Assembly: GCF_947487305.1 (NCBI RefSeq)
Contig: NZ_CANKWH010000002.1
Location: 124,001-188,000, forward strand
Reading direction: 5' to 3'
Length of the DNA: 64,000 nt
Source: an uncultured Paracoccus sp.
GTDB lineage: Bacteria > Pseudomonadota > Alphaproteobacteria > Rhodobacterales > Rhodobacteraceae
A program made the translations under genes and the position numbers. This document shows positions 29,342-37,736 of this stretch, piece by piece; the first letter of the stretch is position 1, and every line of letters begins with the position of its first letter. Below the pieces are notes generated by a model that saw only the letters and a list, made by a program, of their open reading frames with translations, did no database searches and was not told the origin of the DNA.

Positions 29342-30501
29342 CACGCGAGGCTCATCAGTTCGCGGCCGATCAGCATCCGGCGGATCTCGCTGGTGCCGGC
29401 GCCGATCTCCATCAGCTTGGCATCGCGGAAGAGGCGGCTGACCACGCTGTCATTCAGGAAGCCGGCGCCGCCCAATGCCTGAACCGCCTGATGCGCCTGC
29501 ACCATGGCCTGTTCGCTGGCATAAAGCACCGCGCCCGCCGCATCCTGCCGCGTCACCTTGCCGGCATCGCAGGCCCGCGCCACCTCGTAGACATAGGCCC
29601 GCGCGGTGTTCAGCGCGACATACATATCGGCCAGCTTGCCCTGCATCAGCTGGAAGGACCCGATGGCCTGACCGAACTGCTTGCGGTCGCGCAGATAGGG
29701 GACCACCTCGTCAAGGCAGGCGGCCATGATGCCGGTGCCGATGCCCGACAGGACCAGACGCTCGTAATCGAGGCCCGACATCAGCACGCGCACGCCCCGG
29801 CCTTCCTCGCCCAGCACGTTCACGAACGGGATCTCGCAATTCTCGAAGATCAGCTCGCCGGTGTTCGAGCCACGCATCCCCAGCTTGTCGAAATGGGGCG
29901 AGGTCGAGAAGCCGGCCATGCCGCGCTCGACGATGAAGGCGGTGATGCCCTTGCTGCCCGCTTCCGGGTCGGTCTTGGCATAGACCACCAGCGTCTTGGC
30001 GTCGGGGGCGTTGGTGATCCAGTATTTGTTGCCGTTCAGCACATAGCGGTCGTTCTTCTTTTCCGCACGGAGCTTCATCGAGACGACATCGCTGCCGGCG
30101 CTCTCTTCCGACATGGCCAGCGCGCCCACCGCCGCACCCGAGCAGAGATCGGGCAGGTATTTCGCCTTCTGTTCGTCGGTGCCGTTCAGCTTGATCTGGT
30201 TCACGCAGAGGTTCGAATGCGCACCATAGGAGAGGCTGACCGAGGCCGAGGCCCGGGCGATTTCCTCGGTGGCGATGACATGGGCCAGATAGCCCATGCC
30301 CGAGCCGCCGTATTCTTCCGAGACGGTGATGCCGAGAAGGCCCAGATCGCCCATCTCGGTCCAGAGCTCGTTCGGGAACTCGTTGGTGCGATCGACCTCG
30401 GCGGCGATCGGCTTCACCCGATCCTGCGCCCAACGATGCACCATCTCGCGCAGCGCATTCACGTCCTCGCCCAGATCGAATTCCATGCCTTGGGTGAACA
30501 T
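29341..30501 (-). CDS. ivd: isovaleryl-CoA dehydrogenase
   Basis: 386 residues, first gene of the leucine operon. The flavoenzyme oxidises isovaleryl-CoA to 3-methylcrotonyl-CoA and passes electrons to ETF. Acyl-CoA dehydrogenase signatures: [37 protein letters not shown] (flavin/substrate loop), FNTGEL-type [16 protein letters not shown], and the C-terminal [22 protein letters not shown]. The isovaleryl subtype is supported by the catalytic-glutamate position in the helix containing LDYERLVL and by the adjacent mcc and mvaB genes. A TetR-type palindrome lies 22-35 bases upstream. Confidence 0.95.
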   Translation of the reverse strand: MFTQGMEFDLGEDVNALREMVHRWAQDRVKPIAAEVDRTNEFPNELWTEMGDLGLLGITVSEEYGGSGMGYLAHVIATEEIARASASVSLSYGAHSNLCVNQIKLNGTDEQKAKYLPDLCSGAAVGALAMSEESAGSDVVSMKLRAEKKNDRYVLNGNKYWITNAPDAKTLVVYAKTDPEAGSKGITAFIVERGMAGFSTSPHFDKLGMRGSNTGELIFENCEIPFVNVLGEEGRGVRVLMSGLDYERLVLSGIGTGIMAACLDEVVPYLRDRKQFGQAIGSFQLMQGKLADMYVALNTARAYVYEVARACDAGKVTRQDAAGAVLYASEQAMVQAHQAVQALGGAGFLNDSVVSRLFRDAKLMEIGAGTSEIRRMLIGRELMSLA

Positions 30502-30522
30502 CGTCCGGCTCCTCCAGTTTAT

Positions 30523-30536
30523 TGAACGCTCGTTCA
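30523..30536 (-). promoter_or_regulatory. TetR-type operator palindrome upstream of the leucine operon
   Basis: TGAACG-CT-CGTTCA is a perfect 6+6 palindrome with a two-base spacer, located 22-35 bases upstream of the ivd ATG, where a repressor would block the promoter. The form is typical of TetR-family acyl-CoA-responsive regulators. No such regulator gene lies in the window. Confidence 0.6.
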
Positions 30537-30606
30537 GTTAACGCAGCTTATGCGTGAACCGCCCCCCTCGAGTCAAGCGGAAGCCTGCGCGACTGCGCGG
30601 ATTCCG

Positions 30607-31680
30607 TCAACCACCGGCGGCAGCCTGCCAACGGGCCAGCGCCGCCCCGGGGGTGATCTGCTGGCCGGGCCGCAAGCTGCCGGGGGTGGCGGAAAGTTGC
30701 GGGGCCGGACTGGGTTCGGCTCCCGTGAAACTCGCGCGCACCTGCATGTGCGGATGGCGCGGGGCTTCGTCGATGGACAGGATCGGCGCGGCGCAGGCAT
30801 CGGTTCCCTCCAGCAGTGCCGCCCAGTCATCGCGGCTGCGCGTGGCGATGACCTCTGCGAGGCGCGCGCGGATCGCCGGCCAGTTCGCCGGATCGGCGCG
30901 ATCGGGCAGGCCGGCGGGGGCGATCCCCAGACGCTCCAGCAGTTCGGCCCAGAATTGCGGCTCGATGGCGCCGATGGCGAGATGGCGACCATCGGCACAG
31001 GCATAGGTGCCGTAATAGGGCGCGGCCCCGTCCAGCACATTCGCCGCGCGCCGGTCGGTCCACATCCCGGCGGCGCGCATCCCCGAGATCATCGCCATCA
31101 GATGCGCCACCCCGTCGCTGATCGCGGCATCGACCACCTGCCCCTGCCCGGTCGTCCGCGCGTGCAGGATGGCGGCCAGCATCCCCGACACCAGATACAT
31201 CGAGCCGCCGGCGAAATCGCCCAGCAGGTTCAGCGGCGCCACCGGATGATCCGCCGGGCCGATGGCATGCAGCGCACCGGTGATCGCCAGGTAGGTGATG
31301 TCATGCCCGGCGGAATGCGCCAGCGGGCCCACCTGCCCCCAGCCGGTCATACGGCCATAGACGAGCCGGGGGTTCTCGGGGAAATCGCCGGGGCCAAGAC
31401 CCAGACGCTCCATCACCCCCGGCCGCATCCCCTCGATCAGCGCATCGGCGCGGATGATGAGGGCGCGGGCGGCATCGCGCCCGGCTTCGGATTTCAGGTC
31501 CAGTTCGATCCAGTCGCGGCCCCGGTCCAGCACGTCGCGATCAAGCCCCAGCACATGCCGCGCGCCGGGGCGGGTGATGCGGATCACCTCGGCGCCGTGA
31601 TCGGCGAGCCACATCGCCGAGAACGGCGTCGGCCCCAGCCCCGCGATCTCGACCACCCGCAACCCGTCCAATGCACCCAT
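30607..31680 (-). CDS. CaiB/BaiF-type CoA transferase family III (alpha-methylacyl-CoA racemase-like)
   Basis: 357 residues. Start chosen at 31680 (MGALDGLRVVEIAGLGPTPF), because GGAGG lies six bases upstream; an ATG two codons earlier overlaps that site. Family III motifs include VVEIAGLGPTPFSAMWLADH, DLKSEAGRDAARALI, GMRPGVMERLGLGP, NPRLVYGRMTGWGQ and the catalytic-aspartate segment VDAAISDG after QGQVVDA. The GRMTGWGQVGPLAHSAGHD pattern fits alpha-methylacyl-CoA racemase more than formyl-CoA transferase. Branched acyl-CoA epimerisation would suit the neighbouring pathway, but this is inference. It has its own upstream region facing the TRAP genes. Confidence 0.88.
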   Translation of the reverse strand: MGALDGLRVVEIAGLGPTPFSAMWLADHGAEVIRITRPGARHVLGLDRDVLDRGRDWIELDLKSEAGRDAARALIIRADALIEGMRPGVMERLGLGPGDFPENPRLVYGRMTGWGQVGPLAHSAGHDITYLAITGALHAIGPADHPVAPLNLLGDFAGGSMYLVSGMLAAILHARTTGQGQVVDAAISDGVAHLMAMISGMRAAGMWTDRRAANVLDGAAPYYGTYACADGRHLAIGAIEPQFWAELLERLGIAPAGLPDRADPANWPAIRARLAEVIATRSRDDWAALLEGTDACAAPILSIDEAPRHPHMQVRASFTGAEPSPAPQLSATPGSLRPGQQITPGAALARWQAAAGG

Positions 31681-31800
31681 GACCATCCTCCCCGCCCGCG
31701 ACCCAGCTTTGACCAGCCCTGCAGCAGGCACAAGGGCAGCATCGTTGACAGGGGCGCCCGGGACGGCCAACCTGCCCCGATCACAGGGAGAGAGAAAAAA

Positions 31801-32781
31801 ATGACCAGACAGATCAGCCTGATCGCAGTCCTTGCCATGTCGGGCCTTGTCCTGACCGGCCCGGCGCTGGCCCAGACCAACTGGGACATGGCCACCCCCT
31901 ATGCCGACAGCGATTTCCACACCCGCAACATCGCCCAGTTCGCCGACGAGGTCTCGACCGCGACCGGCGGCGGGCTGACCATCACCGTCCATTCGGCCGG
32001 CAGCCTGTTCGGCCATCCCGAGATCAAGGATTCGGTGCGCAAGGGCCTTGCCCCCATCGGCGAGGTGCTGATGAGCCGGCTGGCGAACGAGGACCCGGTC
32101 TTCGAGGTCGACTCGGTGCCCTTCCTCGCCAATGGCTATGATCAGGCGCTGAAACTGTGGCAGGCCAGCCGCGAGACGATCACCCAGAAGCTGGCCGATC
32201 AGGGGCTCACGCTGCTTTATGTCGTGCCATGGCCGGGCCAGGGCATCTATACCAAGGATGCGGTAAAAGACGCCGCCAGCTTCCAGGGCCAGAACATGCG
32301 CGCCTACAATGCCGCATCGGAACGGCTGGCGCAGCTTCTGGGCGCGGTCCCGACGCAGGTCGAGGCCGGAGACGTGCCCACGGCGTTCTCGACCGGAAGG
32401 GTCAGCGCCATGATCACCTCGCCCTCGACCGGCGTCACCTCGCAGGCCTGGGACTTCACCAGCTTCTACACCGATGCGCAGGCCTGGTTGCCCAAGAACA
32501 TGGTGATCGTGAATACCGAGGCCTTCAACGCCCTGCCCGAGGATCAGCGCGCCGCCATCACCCAGGCCGCCGCCCAGGCCGAGACCCGTGGCTGGGACAT
32601 GTCGGCGGTCGAGGCGACCGAGGCGACCGAGGCGCTGGCCAAGAACGGCATGACCGTCGCCAAGCCGTCCGAGGCCTTCCAGGCCGAGTTGCTGGCCATC
32701 GGCGAGACCATGACCAATGAATGGCTGGAGCGCGCGGGCGAACCCGGCAAGGCCATCATCGACGCCTATCGCGCCGAATGA
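31801..32781 (+). CDS. dctP: TRAP transporter solute-binding protein DctP family
   Basis: 326 residues from ATG 31801, with GGGAGAGAG upstream. A signal peptide MTRQISLIAVLAMSGLVLTG ending ALAQ is followed by a DctP fold with WDMATPYADSDFHTRN, DSVRKGLAPIGEVLMSRLAN and the carboxylate-binding arginine region QGQNMRAYNAASERLAQLLG. Periplasmic; it delivers an organic acid to the DctQM channel. First of three overlapping genes. Ligand unknown: the CoA-transferase and leucine neighbours hint at a branched or short carboxylate, but this is weak. Confidence 0.94.
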   Translation: MTRQISLIAVLAMSGLVLTGPALAQTNWDMATPYADSDFHTRNIAQFADEVSTATGGGLTITVHSAGSLFGHPEIKDSVRKGLAPIGEVLMSRLANEDPVFEVDSVPFLANGYDQALKLWQASRETITQKLADQGLTLLYVVPWPGQGIYTKDAVKDAASFQGQNMRAYNAASERLAQLLGAVPTQVEAGDVPTAFSTGRVSAMITSPSTGVTSQAWDFTSFYTDAQAWLPKNMVIVNTEAFNALPEDQRAAITQAAAQAETRGWDMSAVEATEATEALAKNGMTVAKPSEAFQAELLAIGETMTNEWLERAGEPGKAIIDAYRAE

Positions 32782-33332
32782 GGACCGCGCTTGACCGTCT
32801 CTACGCGGCGGGTCTCTGGGCGGCCTGCGGGGCGATGGTGCTGATCGCGGTGCTGGTGCTGGTGCAGGTCGCTGGCCGGTTGATCGACCGGCTGGCGCTG
32901 CTGATCGGCGCGGCACCGCCGCAGATCACCGTGCCCTCGCTGGCCGAGATCGGCGGCTTCCTTCTGGTGGCCGCCGCCTGCCTCGCGCTGGCGGGCACGC
33001 TGCAATCGGGCGGGCATGTGCGGGTGACGATGATCGCGGGCGCCCTGCCCCCGCTTGCCGCCGGTGCGCTGACCATCCTCGCGACCGCCATCGCGGCGGG
33101 GCTGGCGATCTGGGCGGGCTGGCATTCCGCGCTGCAGGCGCTGGACAGCTGGCAGTTCAATTCGCTGAGCTATGGCATGATCAAGGTGCCGCTGTGGTTG
33201 CCGCAGGGGGCAATGACGCTGGGGATCGCGCTTCTGGCGCTGGCGCTGGTCGATGCGCTGCTGACGCTGCTGCGGGGGGGCACCCCGGCCTTTCTGGCCG
33301 CCGAGGCTGCGGCGACGGGTGAGGGCGAATAG
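32778..33332 (+). CDS. dctQ: TRAP transporter small membrane subunit
   Basis: 184 residues beginning MRTALDRLYAAGLWAACGAM. The ATG overlaps the dctP stop (ATGA). Four hydrophobic segments, and the DctQ-type region PSLAEIGGFLLVAAACLALAG and SGGHVRVTM in the middle (the HVRV motif is typical). Inner-membrane partner of DctM in Na+- or H+-driven uptake. The dctM ATG follows the stop immediately. Confidence 0.92.
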   Translation: MRTALDRLYAAGLWAACGAMVLIAVLVLVQVAGRLIDRLALLIGAAPPQITVPSLAEIGGFLLVAAACLALAGTLQSGGHVRVTMIAGALPPLAAGALTILATAIAAGLAIWAGWHSALQALDSWQFNSLSYGMIKVPLWLPQGAMTLGIALLALALVDALLTLLRGGTPAFLAAEAAATGEGE

Positions 33333-34637
33333 ATGGAGATCCTGCCGCTCTCGATCCTGCTGGTCGTGGTGCTGTTCGGTCTTCTGGCGACCGGCCTCTG
33401 GGTCGGCTTCGCGCTGATCGCCGTGGGTCTGGTCGCCATGGTCGCCGCCGCCCCGGCCCCGCCCGGCCCGGTCTTCGCCACCAAGGTCTGGGGCGCGCTG
33501 AATGTCTGGGACCTGACCGCGCTGCCGATGTTCATCTGGATGGGCGAAATCCTGTATCGATCGCGGCTGTCCTCGGACCTGTTCCGCGGCCTCGCGCCCT
33601 TTACCCGCCGGCTGCCCGGCGGCCTGCTGCATGTGAACGTGCTGGGCTGCGCGGTCTTTGCCGCCGTCAGCGGTTCCTCGGCGGCCACCACGGCGACGGT
33701 GGGGCGCATGTCGCTGCCCGAGTTGAAGGCGCGCGGCTATGACCCCGACATCTCGGTCGGCTCGCTGGCCGGGTCGGGCACGATGGGCTTCCTGATCCCG
33801 CCCTCGATCATCCTGATCGTGTATGGCGCCGCGACCGAGCAATCCATCGCCCGGCTGTTCCTCGCCGGCGTGCTGCCGGGGCTGATGCTGGCGCTGCTGT
33901 TTTCGGGCTGGATCGTGATCTGGGCGCTGATGAACCCGCAGCGCATGCCCGCAACTGAGCCCGCCACCACCGGGGCGGAAAAGCGCGCGGCCCTGCGCCT
34001 GCTCTTGCCGGTCGTCGGGCTGATCGTCGCCGTCATCGGCTCGATCTACGCCGGCATCGCCTCGCCGACCGAGGCGGCGGTGATCGGTGTTCTTGGCGCG
34101 CTGCTGATTGCCTGGGCCACCGGCGGGCTGGACCGGCAGGCGGCAGTTCAGGCACTTCTGGGCGCGGCGCGGACCAGCGCGATGATCTGCTTCATCCTCA
34201 TGGGCGCGGCCTTCCTGACCGTCGCCATGGGCTATACCGGCATCCCGCGCGCGCTGGCGGCCTGGGTGGGCGAGCAAGGGTTTTCGCCAAACTGGCTGCT
34301 GGTCGCGCTGATGGGGCTGTTCATCGTGCTCGGCTGCTTTCTCGACGGCATCTCGATGGTGGTGCTGACCGTCTCGGTCATCCTGCCGATGGTGCTCGCG
34401 GCCGGGATCGACCCGATCTGGTTCGGGATCTTCCTCGTGCTGGTCGTGGAAATGAGCCAGATCACCCCGCCGGTCGGCTTCAACCTCTTCGTCCTGCAAG
34501 GCGTGACCGGGCGGAACATCTTTGACCTAGCCCGCTGCGCCCTGCCCTTCTTCCTCCTGCTGGTCGCGGCGGTGCTGATCCTGATGGCCTTCCCCGCTGT
34601 CGCGCTGTGGTTGCCCTCGACCATGATGGCGCGCTAG
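33333..34637 (+). CDS. dctM: TRAP transporter large membrane subunit
   Basis: 434 residues with about 11-12 membrane segments. DctM motifs: ALPMFIWMGEILYRS, CAVFAAVSGSSAATTATVGR (conserved SGSSAAT loop), LIPPSIILIVYGAATEQSIARLF, TEAAVIGVLGALL, and PPVGFNLFVLQGVTG near the C-terminus. It forms the ion-coupled channel of the TRAP system with DctP and DctQ. The gene begins the base after the dctQ stop and is followed 34 bases later by the cobC-like gene. Confidence 0.95.
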   Translation: MEILPLSILLVVVLFGLLATGLWVGFALIAVGLVAMVAAAPAPPGPVFATKVWGALNVWDLTALPMFIWMGEILYRSRLSSDLFRGLAPFTRRLPGGLLHVNVLGCAVFAAVSGSSAATTATVGRMSLPELKARGYDPDISVGSLAGSGTMGFLIPPSIILIVYGAATEQSIARLFLAGVLPGLMLALLFSGWIVIWALMNPQRMPATEPATTGAEKRAALRLLLPVVGLIVAVIGSIYAGIASPTEAAVIGVLGALLIAWATGGLDRQAAVQALLGAARTSAMICFILMGAAFLTVAMGYTGIPRALAAWVGEQGFSPNWLLVALMGLFIVLGCFLDGISMVVLTVSVILPMVLAAGIDPIWFGIFLVLVVEMSQITPPVGFNLFVLQGVTGRNIFDLARCALPFFLLLVAAVLILMAFPAVALWLPSTMMAR

Positions 34638-34671
34638 GGCTGGCGGCATCGCAATCCGGGGTGCCGCCGCC

Positions 34672-35211
34672 ATGACCCGCCTTTACCTGATCCGCCACGC
34701 CCCGCCCCTGAACGGGGGGCGGCTGGCCGGTCGCCGCGACGTGGCCGCCGATTGCAGCGATGCCCCGGCCTTCGCCGCCCTCCGCGCCCGCATCACCCAT
34801 GTGCCGTCGATCTGGGCCAGCCCCGCCCTACGCTGCCGCCAGACCGCCGAGGCGCTTGGCCTTGCCGCGGACCTGCATCCCGAGCTCTGGGAACAGGATT
34901 ACGGGGCATGGGAGAACCTGCCCTTCGCTGACTTGCCCGATCTCGGCCCACTGTCGCCCGATGAGCTTGCCCGCCACCGGCCCGAAGGCGGCGAGAGCTT
35001 TGCCGAGATGGCGGCGCGGGTGCTGCCGCGTCTGGCCGAGGCTGAGGGGGACACCGTGATCGTCGCCCATGCCGGCACCGTGCGGGCCGCGCTGTCCATG
35101 GTCGTCGGCCCCGCCGCCCTGTCCTTCGCCGTCTCGCCTTTGTCGCTGACCATCCTGCGCCGCGCCGGGGCCGACTGGTCGGTCGAGGCGGTGAACTTGA
35201 CCGCGCCATGA
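34672..35211 (+). CDS. cobC: histidine phosphatase family, probable alpha-ribazole phosphatase
   Basis: 179 residues. The N-terminal LYLIRHAPPLNGGRLAGRRD contains the phosphoacceptor histidine in RHA (RHG in most relatives). A second catalytic region is WASPALRCRQTAEALG, and DTVIVAHAGTVRAALS carries the second histidine. Small size and a four-base overlap with cobD point to alpha-ribazole phosphatase of nucleotide-loop assembly rather than phosphoglycerate mutase. No cobalamin riboswitch is visible in the 34 bases upstream. Confidence 0.82.
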   Translation: MTRLYLIRHAPPLNGGRLAGRRDVAADCSDAPAFAALRARITHVPSIWASPALRCRQTAEALGLAADLHPELWEQDYGAWENLPFADLPDLGPLSPDELARHRPEGGESFAEMAARVLPRLAEAEGDTVIVAHAGTVRAALSMVVGPAALSFAVSPLSLTILRRAGADWSVEAVNLTAP

Positions 35212-36122
35212 TCGCCGCCCTTCTCGCCCTGATTGCCGATGCGCTGATCGGCTGGCCCGACCGGCTGTATCGCCGCATCGGCCACCCGGTCACCTGGCTC
35301 GGCGCGCTGATCGCCGGGCTGGAGACGCGACTGAACCGAGGCCCCCATCGCATCCTGAAGGGCGGGCTGGCGACGTTGCTGACCATCGCCGCCGCCACGC
35401 TACCGGCATGGGCCTTGGCCGAGATAACCGGCCCGCTGATCGCCGGACTGCTGGCCTGGCCGCTGATCGCCGCCCGCTCGCTGAACGACCACCTCGCCGC
35501 CGTCGCCCGGCCACTGGCGGCGGGCGATCTGGCGGGGGTGCGGCGGGCGACCGCGATGATCGTCGGCCGTGACGTGACCCGTGCCGATGATGCCGCCCTG
35601 TCCCGCGCCAGTCTGGAAAGCCTCGCCGAGAACGCCTCGGACGGGGTGATCGCACCGCTGTTCTGGCTGGCGGTGGCGGGGCTGCCCGGCGTGGCGGCCT
35701 ACAAGGCGATCAACACCCTCGATTCCATGATCGGCCATCGTAACGCCCGCTACGAGCAGTTCGGCAAGATCGCCGCGCGGCTGGATGATGTGGCAAACCT
35801 GATCCCGGCGCGGTTGACGGCGCTCTTGTTCGCGCTGGCGGCGGGTTCGATGATGCCGCTGCGCGCCGCCTTTGCCGAGGCGCATCTGCACCGCTCGCCC
35901 AATGCCGGCTGGCCCGAGGCGGCCATGGCATCGGCGCTGGGGGTGCGACTTTCTGGTCCGCGTCAATACGGCGACCGGTTGTCGGACGAGCCCTGGCTGA
36001 ACGGCAGTGCAGGCGATCCGGGGGCCGCTGACATCAACCGAGGCCTGCGGCTCTATCGGCGCGCACTGATGGTGATGGCAGGGATACTGGCAGTGGGTGG
36101 GCTGATGGCAGCGATCGGCTGA
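35208..36122 (+). CDS. cobD: adenosylcobinamide-phosphate synthase (CobD/CbiB)
   Basis: 304 residues, an integral membrane protein. It attaches aminopropanol (phosphate) to adenosylcobyric acid in B12 synthesis. Family signatures: DALIGWPDRLYRRIGHPVTW, the RDVTRADDAALSRASLESLA segment, ENASDGVIAPLFWLA, YKAINTLDSMIGHRNARYE and the C-terminal SPNAGWPEAAMASALGVRLS. Four to five hydrophobic segments. It overlaps cobC and ends just before tRNA-Val. Vitamin B12 would serve the methylmalonyl-CoA and ethylmalonyl-CoA mutases needed by pathways in this window. Confidence 0.94.
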   Translation: MIAALLALIADALIGWPDRLYRRIGHPVTWLGALIAGLETRLNRGPHRILKGGLATLLTIAAATLPAWALAEITGPLIAGLLAWPLIAARSLNDHLAAVARPLAAGDLAGVRRATAMIVGRDVTRADDAALSRASLESLAENASDGVIAPLFWLAVAGLPGVAAYKAINTLDSMIGHRNARYEQFGKIAARLDDVANLIPARLTALLFALAAGSMMPLRAAFAEAHLHRSPNAGWPEAAMASALGVRLSGPRQYGDRLSDEPWLNGSAGDPGAADINRGLRLYRRALMVMAGILAVGGLMAAIG

Positions 36123-36146
36123 GAGATCACTGTGAATCATGGGAAA

Positions 36147-36222
36147 TGGTGGGCGGTGAGGGGCTCGAACCCCCGACATTTTCGGTGTAAACGAAACGCT
36201 CTACCAACTGAGCTAACCGCCC
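36147..36222 (-). tRNA. tRNA-Val (anticodon TAC)
   Basis: 76 nt with encoded CCA. Acceptor GGGCGGT / ACCGCCC, D-arm TAGCTCAGTTGGTAGAGC, anticodon loop TTTACAC between CG-closing stem bases, T-arm GGGGGTTCGAGCCCCTC. The TAC anticodon reads GUN valine codons. Confidence 0.97.
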
Positions 36223-36271
36223 CACGGGGGGCCTCTTAGCGCGGCGCGGACCGGTGGGCAAGGGCGAAGGC

Positions 36272-36829
36272 TCAGCCTTCGCGCCAGATCTCGTGGCAGC
36301 CGGCGCGGACGACCTGCACCGCGCCCTGATGCTGGGCCAATTCCTCGAAGCGCGTCATGTCCCAGCCCATGGCGATCAGCCGCAGCATCCGCAGCGTGAT
36401 GCCATGGGTGATGATCAGCGACGGGCCGGTCAGGCTGTCCAGGAAGCTGCGGGCGCGGGTCATGAGGCCCGAGAACCCCTCGCCGCCCGGGGCGTGATCA
36501 TACCAGCCAAAGCCATCCAGTTCGAACAGCGCCGGGTGCTCGGCGGCGAGATCGGGGTAGCGGCGGCCGCTGAATGTGCCGATGTCGATCTCGGCCAGAC
36601 GGGCGTCGGTCTGGAAGGGCTGGCCGGCAAAGACGATGCGCGCGGTCTGCTGCGCCCGCCCCTGCGGGCTGGCAAAGCGCGCGGCTTCGACGCCTGCGAC
36701 CAGCCGCGCCTGCGCCTTGGCCTGCGCGATGCCCAGGTCGGTCAGCGGCGAGTCGAGCTTGCCCTGCATCCGGCCTTCGGCATTCCACACGGTCTGGCCG
36801 TGGCGCATGAGATAGAGATCGGGATACAT
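36272..36829 (-). CDS. histidine phosphatase family protein
   Basis: 185 residues from MYPDLYLMRHGQTVWNAEGR at 36829; an upstream ATG at 36856 has no better ribosome site. The RHG catalytic motif (LMRHGQTVWN), SPQGRAQQTARIVF, and LIITHGITLRMLRLIAMGWD with the second histidine identify the phosphoglycerate-mutase-like superfamily. Cofactor-dependent mutases usually are longer, so a phosphatase is more likely. The substrate is unknown. It stands alone between the two valine tRNA genes. Confidence 0.87.
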   Translation of the reverse strand: MYPDLYLMRHGQTVWNAEGRMQGKLDSPLTDLGIAQAKAQARLVAGVEAARFASPQGRAQQTARIVFAGQPFQTDARLAEIDIGTFSGRRYPDLAAEHPALFELDGFGWYDHAPGGEGFSGLMTRARSFLDSLTGPSLIITHGITLRMLRLIAMGWDMTRFEELAQHQGAVQVVRAGCHEIWREG

Positions 36830-37017
36830 CGGCCTGTCCGCATGACGTGAGGGCATGGTCCGGTGCCATCCCGCCCGCCTGATTGCCGGATCGGTCGGCG
36901 CGGGTCAATCACCCGGAAAGCCTGCGGCGCTTCGGATTTTGGTGAAAGATAAGGGCATATCACGCGGTCAACGATAATCCCGACCATGCCCCGGTGATCC
37001 GACCGTTCCACCCGAAT

Positions 37018-37043
37018 GCAAAAGGCCGGCCTTTCGGCCGGCC
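37018..37043 (-). terminator. terminator of tRNA-Val(CAC)
   Basis: On the minus strand GGCCGGCC-GAAA-GGCCGGCC followed by TTTTGC forms a tetraloop hairpin with an 8-base perfect stem, 30 bases downstream of the tRNA 3' end. Confidence 0.75.
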
Positions 37044-37072
37044 CGCGAAACAGTGACTGTTCCGTGAAAGAA

Positions 37073-37147
37073 TGGTGGGTGATAACGGATTTGAACCGCT
37101 GACATCTTCGATGTGAACGAAGCGCTCTACCACTGAGCTAATCACCC
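37073..37147 (-). tRNA. tRNA-Val (anticodon CAC)
   Basis: 75 nt with encoded CCA. Acceptor GGGTGAT / ATCACCC, D-arm TAGCTCAGTGGTAGAGC, anticodon stem CTTCG / CGAAG enclosing TTCACAT (anticodon CAC, reads GUG), T-arm AGCGGTTCAAATCCGTT. The second valine isoacceptor within 1 kb. Confidence 0.96.
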
Positions 37148-37244
37148 GTGGGCGGCTATGTAGCGGCGCGGTCCCTCCGATGCAAGAGGCATTCGGACAG
37201 CTTTTCGTCCCGTTCCCTGCCCCGCGCCGACGGGCCGGCTGCGG

Positions 37245-37565
37245 TCAGTCCTCGTCGCTGTCGGCGCCGTCGCCGCGCCGGCGCAGGCGAAGGTTGATGA
37301 CCTCGCTGCCCTTGCCATTGCTCTTGCGCATGCTGACGCGCGCGCGGCCGAAGGGATTGACCACCAGCGTCTCGCCCGAGGCGAAGGCGCGGCCCAGCTG
37401 GTCCAGCGTCGCCTCGACGATGGGCTTCACATCGCCCTTCTTGGCGCCGGTCGCCTCGACCACGCGATCCACGAATTCCCGCTTCTGCACCACCCGCGCA
37501 GCGCGGGGAGACTCCGCCCCGAATTGGGCGTCATCATCAGTGTCGGATTTCGGCGTTCTCGCCAT
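37245..37565 (-). CDS. HU/IHF-family DNA-binding protein
   Basis: 106 residues. The core (about 25-92) matches HU: RVVQKREFVDRVVEATGAKK, VKPIVEATLDQLGRAFASGE and the DNA-contacting arm region VNPFGRARVSMRKSNGKGSE. It has a charged extension at both ends (acidic DTDDD near the N-terminus and DGADSDED at the C-terminus), longer than classical 90-residue HU. It would bend or compact DNA. It lies downstream of lon on the same strand with a terminator and an AT-rich promoter region between, an arrangement known for HU genes near lon. Confidence 0.9.
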   Translation of the reverse strand: MARTPKSDTDDDAQFGAESPRAARVVQKREFVDRVVEATGAKKGDVKPIVEATLDQLGRAFASGETLVVNPFGRARVSMRKSNGKGSEVINLRLRRRGDGADSDED

Positions 37566-37686
37566 ATGTTCTATCCATTTCCTGCCGGTTTCGGTTGGAA
37601 TGCCAAGCGATAATTTAATTATTTATCTACAAATCGGTACAGAACCTTCCAGTGGAAAGTTTATCAAAACATATATTCTGGACAAC
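37566..37686 (-). promoter_or_regulatory. AT-rich promoter region of the HU-like gene
   Basis: The 120 bases between the lon terminator and the HU-like ATG contain an unusually AT-rich stretch for this genome (37605-37690, including AATTTAATTATTTAT). That fits a strong promoter. No exact -35/-10 pair is asserted. Confidence 0.45.
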
Positions 37687-37714
37687 ATAAAAAAGGGCCG
37701 CCCGAAGGCGGCCC
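37687..37714 (-). terminator. intrinsic terminator of lon
   Basis: Minus strand GGGCCGCC-TTCG-GGCGGCCC followed by TTTTTTATG: an 8-base perfect stem with a UUCG tetraloop and a T-run, 22 bases after the lon stop. Confidence 0.9.
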
Positions 37715-37736
37715 CGTTACTTTGCCTAGTCCAGGA

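Noticed and set aside
34638..34671. Cobalamin riboswitch upstream of cobC/cobD
   Set aside because: The 34-base gap is too short and no B12-box sequence is visible; dctM reads directly into the cob genes.
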